From the NCBI GenBank assembly GCA_945874825.1, contig CAMCIK010000012.1, positions 1 through 50,255 of the forward strand: a DNA stretch of 50,255 nucleotides, given 5' to 3'. Below, in pieces: positions 1 through 7,584 of the stretch; within the stretch, counting starts at the first letter, position 1, and every line of letters begins with the position of its first letter. The position numbers and the translations under genes are program-made. This stretch comes from Phenylobacterium deserti (GTDB lineage Bacteria > Pseudomonadota > Alphaproteobacteria > Caulobacterales > Caulobacteraceae). Below the pieces are notes generated by a model. The model made no database searches. It saw only the letters and a program-made list of their open reading frames with translations, and had not been told where the DNA came from.

Positions 1-10
1 AGGCCCTGCC

Positions 11-1249
11 ATGACCGCTCCCGCCTGCCGATTCTGCCGCGCGCCCCTGACCCAGGACTTCCTGGACCTGGGCCTCCAGCCCCTGGCCAACGCCTACCTG
101 ACGCCCGAGCAGCTGGCCGCGGGGAGCGAGAAGACCTATCCCCTGCGCACTCGGGTGTGCGGGTCCTGCTTCCTGGTCCAGGCCGATGATCCCGTGCCGG
201 CGGGCGAGATCTTCGACGACGGCTACGCCTATTTCTCGTCCTATTCCGAAAGCTGGGTGGCTCACGCCAAGGCCTATGCCGAGGCCATGGCGAGGCGGTT
301 CGGCCTGGGAGCAGATTCTCGGGTCATCGAGGTGGCCAGCAATGATGGCTACCTGCTGCAGCACTTCGCGGCCCTGGGCGTGCCGGTGCTGGGGATCGAG
401 CCCACGGCCAACACGGCGGCGGCGGCCCGGGACCGGGGCGTGCCCACCGAGGTGGTCTTCTTCCATGAGGCGACGGGTAAGGACCTGGCGGCCCGGGGCC
501 TGACCGCCGACCTGATGGCCGCCAACAATGTCCTGGCCCACGTGCCGGACATTGGCGACTTCGTCGGCGGCTTCCGGCACGTGCTGAAGCCGCAGGGGGT
601 GCTGACCTTCGAGTTCCCGCACCTGTTGAACCTGATCGAGCAGGCGCAGTTCGACACCATCTATCACGAGCACTTCTCCTACCTGTCCCTGCTGGCGGTG
701 GAGACGGTGCTGCGGGCCAAGGGCCTGCGGCCCTTTGACGTGGAGCTGCTGACCACCCATGGCGGGTCGCTTCGGCTGTTCTGCTGCCGCGAAGACGCTT
801 CCCATGCCGAGACCGAGGCCCTGAAGTCCCTGCGGGCCTGGGAGGCGGCGGCGGGCCTGGATCGTCTGGAGACCTACGGCGGCTTCACGGCGCGGGTCGA
901 GGCTGTACGGGCGGCCTTCCTGGCCTATCTGGCGCAGGCCAAGGCGGCAGGCCGGAAGGTGGCGGCCTATGGCGCGGCGGCCAAGGGCAACACCTTCCTG
1001 AACTTTGCCGGGGCCGGGTCGGACGACATCGTCGCCTGCTTTGACGCCAACCCGCACAAGCAGGGCCGGTTCCTGCCGGGCAGCCACATCCCCATCCTGG
1101 CACCCGACCAGATCGATGCGGTGCAGCCCGACGACCTGCTGATCCTGCCCTGGAACCTGCGCGAGGAGATCATGGCGCAGACGGGGCGGATCCGCGCCTG
1201 GGGCGGCCGCTTCGTCACCGCCTCGCCCGAGCCGCGGACCTGGGACTGA
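11..1249 (+). CDS. NDP-sugar C-methyltransferase (class I SAM, TylCIII/NovU type)
   Basis: Predicted SAM-dependent enzyme adding a methyl group to a carbon (typically C3) of an NDP-4-keto-deoxysugar in the cytoplasm. Three parts in the order usual for the family are visible in the 412 residues. First is an N-terminal zinc-binding domain with Cys6, Cys9, Cys50 and Cys53 as CxxC pairs. Next is a Rossmann SAM domain with the glycine motif VIEVASNDGYLL near residues 105-116. Last is a C-terminal domain with KVAAYGAAAKGNTFLNF near 316-332. The length is normal. The stop overlaps the next start (TGATG at 1247-1251), so it is co-translated with the epimerase. The ATG at 11 lies close to the window edge and upstream genes cannot be seen. 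The family is secure; the methylated carbon and the sugar are inferred. Confidence 0.88.
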   Translation: MTAPACRFCRAPLTQDFLDLGLQPLANAYLTPEQLAAGSEKTYPLRTRVCGSCFLVQADDPVPAGEIFDDGYAYFSSYSESWVAHAKAYAEAMARRFGLGADSRVIEVASNDGYLLQHFAALGVPVLGIEPTANTAAAARDRGVPTEVVFFHEATGKDLAARGLTADLMAANNVLAHVPDIGDFVGGFRHVLKPQGVLTFEFPHLLNLIEQAQFDTIYHEHFSYLSLLAVETVLRAKGLRPFDVELLTTHGGSLRLFCCREDASHAETEALKSLRAWEAAAGLDRLETYGGFTARVEAVRAAFLAYLAQAKAAGRKVAAYGAAAKGNTFLNFAGAGSDDIVACFDANPHKQGRFLPGSHIPILAPDQIDAVQPDDLLILPWNLREEIMAQTGRIRAWGGRFVTASPEPRTWD

Positions 1250-1782
1250 TGCGGTTTTCGCCCACCCCCATCGCCGGCGCCGTGGTGGTAGACATCGATC
1301 CCGTGCAGGACGAGCGGGGAGCCTTCGCCCGGCTCTTCTGCCCCCGGGCCTTCGCCGCCGCCGGCCATCCCTTCTCGCCCGCCCAGACCAGCCTGTCGCG
1401 GAACACGGCGGCCTTTACCTTGCGGGGCATGCACTTCCAGCCGACGCCCTTCGACGAGGGCAAGCTGGTGCGTGTGGCGCGGGGGCGGATCTTCGATGTC
1501 GCCGTGGACCTGAGGCCGGGCAGCCCGACCTTCCGCCAGTGGACCGGTGTGGAGCTGAGCGCCGAAACGGGGCGGGCCTTCCTGATCGGCCGGGGCCTGG
1601 CCCACGGCTTCCTGACCCTGGAGGCCGACACCGACGTCGTCTACGAGATCGACCGCTTCTTCGAGCCCGGGAAGGGCGAGGGGGTGCGCTGGAACGACCC
1701 GGCCTTTGGCATCGACTGGCCGGCCGAGCCCCGGGTGATGTCGGACCGCGACGCCGCCTGGCCGGACTTCAAGCCCGCCTGA
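1249..1782 (+). CDS. dTDP-4-dehydrorhamnose 3,5-epimerase-like sugar epimerase (RmlC family)
   Basis: Cupin-fold epimerase of NDP-4-keto-6-deoxysugars, 177 residues, normal for RmlC. The putative catalytic base is His62 (LRGMHF), with Lys72 and Tyr132 in the expected places (GKLVRV, VYEIDRFFEP). The second tyrosine usual in dual 3,5-epimerases (the YY of DYY) appears as Phe137-Phe138. It sits between a sugar C-methyltransferase (1-base overlap) and an NAD-dependent reductase, as do the 5-epimerases of branched deoxysugar pathways such as mycarose and vancosamine. It may therefore epimerise only one carbon; that is inference. Naming it rfbC would overstate the substrate evidence. Confidence 0.87.
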   Translation: MRFSPTPIAGAVVVDIDPVQDERGAFARLFCPRAFAAAGHPFSPAQTSLSRNTAAFTLRGMHFQPTPFDEGKLVRVARGRIFDVAVDLRPGSPTFRQWTGVELSAETGRAFLIGRGLAHGFLTLEADTDVVYEIDRFFEPGKGEGVRWNDPAFGIDWPAEPRVMSDRDAAWPDFKPA

Positions 1783-1784
1783 CC

Positions 1785-2744
1785 ATGGCCCGGATCCTCC
1801 TGACCGGTGCCAGTTCCTTCTCCGGCCTTTGGATCGCTGAGGCCCTGGCCGGGGCCGGCCACGAGGTGGTTGCCCCCCTCACGCGGGACGCCGTCGCCTA
1901 TCCGGGCCTGCGCGGCGAGCGGGTCGCCCGGCTGGCCGGCAGCGCGGCGCGGGTCTTTGCCGCGCCCCTCGACAGCGACCGGTTCCGTGACCTTGCCCGC
2001 ACGGGTCGCTTCGATGTTTTCGCCCACCATGCGGCGGACATTCCCGGCTACCGCTCCCCCGACTACGACGTCGCGGCGGGCGTAGCGCGGAACCTGGCGG
2101 GAGCCGAGGGCGCGGTGCGGGCGGCGGCGGCGGGCGGCTGCCGGGCCCTGATTTCCACGGCGACGGTGTTCGAGCAGGGCGAGGGCGGTGAGGGGCCGGA
2201 CGCCCCGGCGGTGAGCCCCTACGGCCTCTCCAAGAGCCTCACCGGCCAGGCCCTGGCGGGCTTCGCGGCGGACGCTGGCCTGTCCTTCGGACGGTTCGTC
2301 ATCGCCAATCCCTTCGGCGTGCTGGAGGAGGGACGGATGGCCTGGTCCCTGTTCCAGGCCTGGTTCCGGGGGGAGCCCGGGCGGGTTCTGACCCCGGCCT
2401 ATGTCCGCGACAACCAGCCGGTCCCCGACCTGGCGGCGGCCTATGCCTGGCTGGCGGAGCGCCTGCTGGCGGCGGGTGAACCGGTGAAGCTGGACGCCCG
2501 GCCTTCCGGCCTTGTGGGGACCCAGGGCGACTTCGCCCGGCGCCTCGCCGCCGAGGTCGCCCCGCGCCTGGGCCTGGCCTGTGACCTCGTCCTGAATGAC
2601 CAGGTCGACTTTCCCGAGCCCCGGGTACGGGTGAACGTTGAGCCCTGCCTGCCGCCCGGCTGGACGGGCGGGGCCTTCTTCGACGCCTACTGCGCCTACT
2701 ATGCCCGGCTGGCGGCGGAGGGGCGGCTCAGCGGGTCGGCTTGA
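1785..2744 (+). CDS. NAD-dependent epimerase/dehydratase family, probable NDP-sugar 4-ketoreductase
   Basis: Extended short-chain dehydrogenase of 319 residues. The nucleotide-binding motif TGASSFSG is at residues 7-14, and the catalytic Tyr146-x3-Lys150 (SPYGLSK) follows Ser124/Thr125. The ATG at 1785, two bases after the epimerase stop, is chosen because the Rossmann strand starts three residues later; the open frame continues upstream but only as an overlap with the epimerase. After C-methylation and epimerisation the remaining step in branched deoxysugar pathways is 4-keto reduction, which suits this gene, but a dehydratase or reductase of another NDP-sugar is possible. The gene ends the plus-strand sugar operon and converges on the FkbM gene. 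Confidence 0.85.
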   Translation: MARILLTGASSFSGLWIAEALAGAGHEVVAPLTRDAVAYPGLRGERVARLAGSAARVFAAPLDSDRFRDLARTGRFDVFAHHAADIPGYRSPDYDVAAGVARNLAGAEGAVRAAAAGGCRALISTATVFEQGEGGEGPDAPAVSPYGLSKSLTGQALAGFAADAGLSFGRFVIANPFGVLEEGRMAWSLFQAWFRGEPGRVLTPAYVRDNQPVPDLAAAYAWLAERLLAAGEPVKLDARPSGLVGTQGDFARRLAAEVAPRLGLACDLVLNDQVDFPEPRVRVNVEPCLPPGWTGGAFFDAYCAYYARLAAEGRLSGSA

Positions 2745-2761
2745 GCCGGACTCAGAAGCCG
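2737..2761. terminator. hairpin between convergent genes (possible bidirectional terminator)
   Basis: CGGCTT (2737-2742) pairs with AAGCCG (2756-2761), and GAG pairs with CTC inside it across a 2-base bulge and a CCGGA loop. It spans the end of the sugar reductase and the last codons of the convergent FkbM gene. There is no T tract, so intrinsic termination is only suggested. Confidence 0.4.
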
Positions 2762-3617
2762 TAGCGCCGAAGGTAAGGCAGGCCATCGAGGCTTGTCGGG
2801 AAGGGGGCGTCCGGCCCCTCCAGCCGGGGAATGTCGGCGGGAAGCCCCATCCCTTCCGGAAGCGCGACGATGTTGAAGTCTCCCGTCAGGGTCGCCTGGT
2901 CGCCGTTCCGGGGCGCGGTCCGGGTGGCGAAGGGCACGAACAGCCAGTGGAGGGTATAGCCGGCCTCGAAGAAGACCCGGATCGTGCTTCGCGCCACCGC
3001 CTCCTGCTTGCGGTCGGCTTCGGCGATCCAGGCGGGCCGTACGCGGGTGAGGAGGTCGCCCGCCCCGCGCAGGACTTCGGGCTCGAAACCCTGCAGGTCC
3101 ATCTTCACGACCTGGACCAAATCATGGACCTGGGGGGGGATATCGTCCAGGCGCGTGACCCGGACCCGCTCATTGCTGACCCCGGGGGATCCGAAACCGA
3201 GCCCGCCGAAGTTCAGGCTGGCGTCCAGGGCCGCCATGGGAAAGTCGGTCAGTCCCTCTACCGGGCCGAGGGCGGCGTGAATGGGCTCGACATTGAGCAG
3301 GTCGTTGGCGACGGCGTTGGCGGCCAGCAGGTGGCTGATCCACCTCTGGGCCTCGTAGGCCATGACCCGCCAACCGGGCCGGGCCCTGGCGAAGGGCAGG
3401 GCCAGGGAGCCGATGTTGGCACCGGCGTCGATCATGACTCCCGAGGGCTGTGGCGCGAGGTGCAGCAGGACGTCGAGTTCGACCCGGGAGAATTCGCCGA
3501 AGGTCCGAAGGGTGGCGCCGACCACCGTGTCGGAGGCCGGAAACCGGAAGTCCAGGTCGTAGGCCCGGGTGACGTCGAGCCCGCTCGTGCCGCCAACCCC
3601 GCCCGGCTGCTCGTCAT
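2752..3617 (-). CDS. FkbM family methyltransferase, N-terminus disrupted or mis-framed
   Basis: FkbM-type SAM methyltransferase, the family that O-methylates sugars or polyketide hydroxyls. Seen: FRFPASDTVVGATLRTFGEFSRVELD, then SAM motif I VMIDAGANIGSLALPFA, the acidic AYEAQ strand, KMDLQGFEPEVL and a long C-terminus ending PYLRRYGF. The upstream glycosyltransferase stop overlaps a perfect ATGA start (ATG at 3617-3615), but that ATG is in a different frame from the conserved body. In the body's own frame there is no ATG until 3822, deep inside the upstream gene; a GTG at 3525 would cut into the conserved region. One extra base in a short C run (3580-3582, 3597-3600 or 3602-3604) would join the frames. 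The coordinates follow the ATGA start, so the length is not a multiple of three; read the 5' end as uncertain. Confidence 0.72.
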
Positions 3618-5902
3618 TTCCGCACCGGCTCGGCCATGGCGCGTTCGACCATGGCGTGCCAGTCGGCGGAGAAGCCCCGGGCGTCGCGCAGGGGGCTGGC
3701 ACCGAGCCGGTCGCGGAGGGTGCGGCGCAGCTCGCCGATCCGGGCCGGGTCGGCGGCCAGACGCACGGCGATGTCGACGTATTCGTCGGTGGTCCTGCCC
3801 ACGAGGTCGCCCAGGCCCGCATTGTTGAGGATGGAATAGCTCATCCGCTCGAAGACCGCGTCGCCGACCCGGGCCACCACCGGAACCCCCATCCAGAGGG
3901 ACTCGCAGGTGGTGGTGCCGCCGGTCTGGGGGAAGGTGTCCAGCGAGATGTCCATCTGGTTGTAGAAGGGAAGGTGCCGGCCCCGCACCGTTTCGAAGAC
4001 GACCCGGTCGGCGGAGACGCCCTGGCTCTCGAACACTGCCCGGATGTTGGCGGTGAAGGTGGGGGTGGTCCCCTCAGGCCGGACGAACATGAACTTCGAG
4101 CCGGGCGTCCCGGCCACGGCCCGTGCCCAGGCCGCGACGGTCTCGCGGGTGTACTTGTAGGGATTGTTGGCGGTCCCGAAGGTGATGAAGCCGTTGCGCT
4201 CCACCGGGGCGACGGGGTCCACCGCCGGCTGCTCGCGGAAGGCGCGCTCGCCCATGGCGTACCAGGTGTGGGCCAGAAGAAGGGGCTTCTCGATCACCAT
4301 CCTGGGGTCGGGCGGGTTCATCCAGGGGTCGAGGACCAGGTAGTCGATGGTCTCGGGCCCGGCGGAATGGGGATAGCCCACCCAGCTCGCCTGGCGGGGA
4401 GCCGGCCGGTAGGACATGACCGACAGCTTGTTCATGTGGGTGGTGGCGCCCAGATCGAACAGCATGTCGAGACTGTCGTCGGCGATGAGCTGGGCGGCCT
4501 CGCGGTCGGTGATGTCCTTGTGCCACCGGAAGCCATCAACCCACTGGCTGATCTGCTTCTGGGTGGGGTCTTCCTCGCCCTGGTACCAGGAGTAGCAGAA
4601 CACCTCGAACCGGCTGCGGTCGTAGTGCTCAAACAGGGGCAGGGCGAAGTAGGCCACTGGATGGCCGCGCAGGTCCGAGGACATGTAGCCCACGCGGATC
4701 TTGCCGCCGGGTGCTCGCGGCGCCGGGTGGGTGATGGGCCTCCGGACGGCGGCGGCGTCGGCCAGCCGGCCCCAGATGCGATGCTGCTCGACCAGCTCCA
4801 GGCGGTCCTCCTCGGTGCGAACGCGGGCGAGGTGGGCCATGAGGGCCGTGTGGCGTCCGGCTTCGGCCCAGGTACGCCCGACCTTGGAGAAGCTGCCGAG
4901 GGCCTCGAGCCGGTCATAGTCGGCGACGCGGACGAGGAGTTCGTAGATGACCTTCAGGTTGCCGGGGGTCAGCTCGGCCCGGTCGAGGACCTCGACCATG
5001 GTGCGGTAGGCGGTCTCGAGGTTGCCGCCCTCGTCACCGGTCCGGTCCCGACCCAGGCTCTCGGCGTAGGTGATGCGGTAGTCGACATTGTCGGGCGCCA
5101 ATTCGATGGCCCGGCGGAAGTGTTCATTGGCCCGGGCGCGGTCGTAGTCGGTCAGGGCACCCGCCAGCTGGAAGTGCAGCCAGGCGGCATCCGGCGTGAC
5201 CTTGAGCATATCGAGCATGAGCTGCTCGGCCTCGCGCATGCGGCCGGACCGACGGAGCATGGACAGCCGCGCCTCCTGCAGGCGGGCGTCGCCGGGGCAG
5301 GCCTTGAGACCCCGGTCCAGGGCCTCGAGTCCCTCCACCGGGCCCCGGGCGTCGGAAGCGGCGGCAGACAGGTCCAGCCAGGCGTCCGCCATGTCCGGCT
5401 TCATCCGGGTGGCAAGGTTCAGCCTCTGGATGGCCTTGTCGAAGTCCTTGGCGAACCAGTGGGCCCGTCCCAGCTGCCGCTGGTGCTCGGCGTTGGAGGG
5501 GGCGCTGCGGACCAGCTGCGAGAAGACCTTGATGGCTCGCGCATCCCGGGCATCGTTGAAGACATTGCCGAGATTCTGCTGGATGGCGTCGCTGCGCGGG
5601 CTTAGCCGGGCGGCCTTTTCGAGAGCTTCAATCGCCTCCGGATAGCGCTTCAGGCGACGCAGGGCGACGCCAAGTATGTTCCACAGCTCCGGGTCCCGGG
5701 GGTGCCGTTCCACTGCCCTGCGCCCGACAGACTCGGCCTGGGCGTAGTCGCGGTCGCGCACCAGTATGGCGCCGAAATTGCGGTAGACCGGCGCTGGTGC
5801 ATCGGGATCGGCGTTGAGCTGGTCCGCCGTCAGCCGCTTGCCCTCGTCGCCCCGTCCGGCCTGGAAGGCGGCTTCGGCTTCAGCGAATCGGTTGGCGGAC
5901 AT
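3614..5902 (-). CDS. TPR-repeat glycosyltransferase, O-GlcNAc transferase/SPINDLY-like (GT41)
   Basis: 762-residue predicted cytosolic protein glycosyltransferase. Residues 1 to about 330 are tandem tetratricopeptide repeats (for example the units starting PELWNILGVALRRLKRYPEAIEALEKA). The rest is a GT41 catalytic region: VGYMSSDLRGHPVAYF with the likely catalytic His414, ASWVGYPHSAGPETIDYLVLD, FITFGTANNPYKYT, and the donor-site stretch TFPQTGGTTTCESLWMGVP, which looks more like plant SPINDLY O-fucosyltransferase than animal OGT. Caulobacter FlmG, a flagellin glycosyltransferase, has a similar TPR plus GT layout. The ATG at 5902 has GGAG upstream with good spacing. Its stop overlaps the ATGA start assigned to the FkbM gene. 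Donor sugar and acceptor are unknown; the neighbouring sugar genes may supply the donor. Confidence 0.85.
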   Translation of the reverse strand: MSANRFAEAEAAFQAGRGDEGKRLTADQLNADPDAPAPVYRNFGAILVRDRDYAQAESVGRRAVERHPRDPELWNILGVALRRLKRYPEAIEALEKAARLSPRSDAIQQNLGNVFNDARDARAIKVFSQLVRSAPSNAEHQRQLGRAHWFAKDFDKAIQRLNLATRMKPDMADAWLDLSAAASDARGPVEGLEALDRGLKACPGDARLQEARLSMLRRSGRMREAEQLMLDMLKVTPDAAWLHFQLAGALTDYDRARANEHFRRAIELAPDNVDYRITYAESLGRDRTGDEGGNLETAYRTMVEVLDRAELTPGNLKVIYELLVRVADYDRLEALGSFSKVGRTWAEAGRHTALMAHLARVRTEEDRLELVEQHRIWGRLADAAAVRRPITHPAPRAPGGKIRVGYMSSDLRGHPVAYFALPLFEHYDRSRFEVFCYSWYQGEEDPTQKQISQWVDGFRWHKDITDREAAQLIADDSLDMLFDLGATTHMNKLSVMSYRPAPRQASWVGYPHSAGPETIDYLVLDPWMNPPDPRMVIEKPLLLAHTWYAMGERAFREQPAVDPVAPVERNGFITFGTANNPYKYTRETVAAWARAVAGTPGSKFMFVRPEGTTPTFTANIRAVFESQGVSADRVVFETVRGRHLPFYNQMDISLDTFPQTGGTTTCESLWMGVPVVARVGDAVFERMSYSILNNAGLGDLVGRTTDEYVDIAVRLAADPARIGELRRTLRDRLGASPLRDARGFSADWHAMVERAMAEPVRK

Positions 5903-6028
5903 GGAGTCTCCGGAAGTGTCGGCCCAGGGGGCCGGGGTGGGGCGGCAATCTAGGCCGGGCCGGTGCCTGCGACAATCGCCGGTAGGCTTACACCCCGCCT
6001 TGCTGCGTCGGACGCGGATATCTCCCGA

Positions 6029-6061
6029 CCGTCATCAGAGTGTCACTCAAACGTCATACTT
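6029..6061 (+). promoter_or_regulatory. PHO box: three tandem 11-bp PhoB half-sites
   Basis: CCGTCATCAGA, GTGTCACTCAA and ACGTCATACTT follow one another at exactly 11-base steps (GTCA cores at 6031, 6042 and 6053). This is the spacing and core of known PhoB direct repeats (CTGTCAT-like). If the first two units act as the activator site, CATACT at 6055-6060 falls where a -10 element would be. It lies immediately before phoR, implying PhoB control of phoR and perhaps of the operon behind it. Nothing else is seen in the rest of the 169-base gap from 5903. Confidence 0.78.
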
Positions 6062-6071
6062 GCCGCGCCTG

Positions 6072-7493
6072 ATGGGATTTTGGTCCTTTACCGTAAACTC
6101 AGTGCCGCAAGACTCGCCAACCGCAAATCCCGCCACCTTCCCGGTCACCGCCCTTACTGTTTCGGCGGTCCTGATGGGGCTTTCCGCGGTGTGGGCTCTG
6201 GCCGGCAAGGACGCCCCCGATCTTGCCCTCCTCTTGTTCGCCGGTGCCGCTGGCGCGGCCTATGCCGCCCGTCAGGTCCGCTTCCCAAAGGCGCTGCAGC
6301 GTGACCCCGGGCCGGACCCGAGGACCCTGCAGGCCCTTGTGCGCGCCGAGGCCCAGGTCTCGGTTCTGCTTGATGCCGGACCAGACCCCCTGCTGGTGAT
6401 CTCCGGGCGGGAGCCCGATGACCTCAGCACCCTCCGCATCGAGCGCGCCAACGCTGCTGCCCGAAGCCTTTTCCGGATCTCAGGCCCACCGGCCCTCCTC
6501 GTTTCCGCCCTGAGGGATCCGGAGGTCCTGTCTGCCGTCGACGAGGCGCTTTTCGGCGGCGTCGAGGCCCGCTGCGCCTTCACCTCCGGAGCCTCCCAGG
6601 AACGCAGCTTCCAGGTCCTGGCCCGGCCCCTTTCGGACCAGGACGACGCCCTGAGACGGGCCGTTCTGGTGTTCCGGGACGAGACCGACCTGCGTCGGGC
6701 TGAGCGTACCCGCGCCGACTTTCTTGCCAATGCCAGCCATGAGCTGCGCACGCCCCTGGCCTCGCTGAGCGGCTTCATCGAGACCCTGAGCGGACATGCC
6801 CGGGAGGACCGGGAGGCGCAGGATCGCTTCCTCGGGATCATGCGCAACCAGGCCGAGCGGATGGGCCGCCTTATCGATGACCTCCTGTCATTGAGCCGGA
6901 TCGAGCTCAACGAGCACGTGGCGCCGCGGGGCCAGACGGACCTTGCCCTGGCCGCCGCCGACGTGGTGGACGCCCTCGGGCCCCAGGCGAAGGTGCGCGG
7001 CGTGGGTCTGGTGGCGACCCTGCCGGCGGCTGGCGAGGCGGTGATCTGCGGCGATCGCGACCAGATCGTCCAGGTCATCCAGAACCTCACCGACAACGCG
7101 TTGAAGTACGCCCCGCCGGGAAGTGCGGCGAAGGTGGAGGTTTGCCCGAATGTCAGCCGCGAGGCTTCCCAGGTTCCGGTGCTTGAGGACGCGGCGCGCC
7201 TGACCCTGGTGAGCCCGGATACCCTGCCGCCCAACTTCATGATGATCCGGGTCCGGGACGAGGGTCCGGGGATGGACCGCGAACACCTGCCCCGGCTGGC
7301 CGAACGGTTCTATCGCGTGGAGGGCCAGAAGAGCGGCGAGCGGCCGGGGACGGGACTGGGCCTTTCGATTGTCAAGCATATCGTTAACCGGCATCACGGC
7401 CTGCTGTCGGTGGAGAGTGCGCCCGGAAGGGGCACCGTCTTCACGGTCCTGCTCCCGGCAAGCCTCACTGTCTCGGAAGTTTCACAATCATGA
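6072..7493 (+). CDS. phoR: phosphate regulon sensor histidine kinase PhoR
   Basis: Membrane histidine kinase that phosphorylates PhoB under phosphate limitation and is held off by PstSCAB/PhoU. In 473 residues it has two N-terminal transmembrane segments (roughly 25-45 and 50-68), a PAS-like region, the H-box FLANASHELRTPLASLSGF with phospho-acceptor His223, and the ATPase N and G boxes (QNLTDNALKYAP, GTGLGLSIVKHIV). The frame is open far upstream. ATG 6072 is used because it is the first ATG after the PHO box, though it has no clear ribosome-binding site and would leave almost no 5' leader. GTG 6102 and ATG 6173 are alternatives, the latter losing part of the first membrane helix. It is the first gene of the pho cluster. 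Confidence 0.9.
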   Translation: MGFWSFTVNSVPQDSPTANPATFPVTALTVSAVLMGLSAVWALAGKDAPDLALLLFAGAAGAAYAARQVRFPKALQRDPGPDPRTLQALVRAEAQVSVLLDAGPDPLLVISGREPDDLSTLRIERANAAARSLFRISGPPALLVSALRDPEVLSAVDEALFGGVEARCAFTSGASQERSFQVLARPLSDQDDALRRAVLVFRDETDLRRAERTRADFLANASHELRTPLASLSGFIETLSGHAREDREAQDRFLGIMRNQAERMGRLIDDLLSLSRIELNEHVAPRGQTDLALAAADVVDALGPQAKVRGVGLVATLPAAGEAVICGDRDQIVQVIQNLTDNALKYAPPGSAAKVEVCPNVSREASQVPVLEDAARLTLVSPDTLPPNFMMIRVRDEGPGMDREHLPRLAERFYRVEGQKSGERPGTGLGLSIVKHIVNRHHGLLSVESAPGRGTVFTVLLPASLTVSEVSQS

Positions 7494-7505
7494 CCTACGG
7501 CCAAG

Positions 7506-7526
7506 GTGGGACCTTCGGGTGCCCAC
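7506..7526 (+). other. UUCG-tetraloop hairpin between phoR and pstC
   Basis: GTGGGACC pairs with GGTGCCCAC around a TTCG loop closed by C-G, with one bulged G. UUCG loops make very stable RNA hairpins. It lies 13 bases after the phoR stop and has no T tract, so mRNA processing or 3'-end protection is as likely as termination. Confidence 0.45.
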
Positions 7527-7537
7527 GTGATCACCGC

Positions 7538-7558
7538 AGCGCCGTTCTGAACGGCGCT
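7538..7558. other. perfect 10-1-10 palindrome upstream of pstC
   Basis: AGCGCCGTTC and GAACGGCGCT flank a single T. It ends 27 bases before the pstC ATG. As RNA it would be a second strong stem in the phoR-pstC gap; as DNA it resembles a dimeric operator. No T tract follows. Confidence 0.5.
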
Positions 7559-7584
7559 CCCTCTGAAGGGGCTCCTGCGTATCC

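Noticed and set aside
1641..2786. 381-codon minus-strand frame over the sugar epimerase and reductase
   Set aside because: Low-complexity composition without domains, fully antisense to two well-supported enzymes.
3569..5605. 678-codon open frame antisense to the TPR glycosyltransferase
   Set aside because: Its product is a Gly/Pro/Arg/His-rich translation with no motif. The sense protein is a clear family member; at this GC content stops are rare in antisense frames.
7465..7495. Possible second PHO box before pstC (CTGTCTCGGAA, GTTTCACAATC, ATGACC)
   Set aside because: Only partial matches to the half-site, within the phoR coding end; much weaker than the box at 6029.
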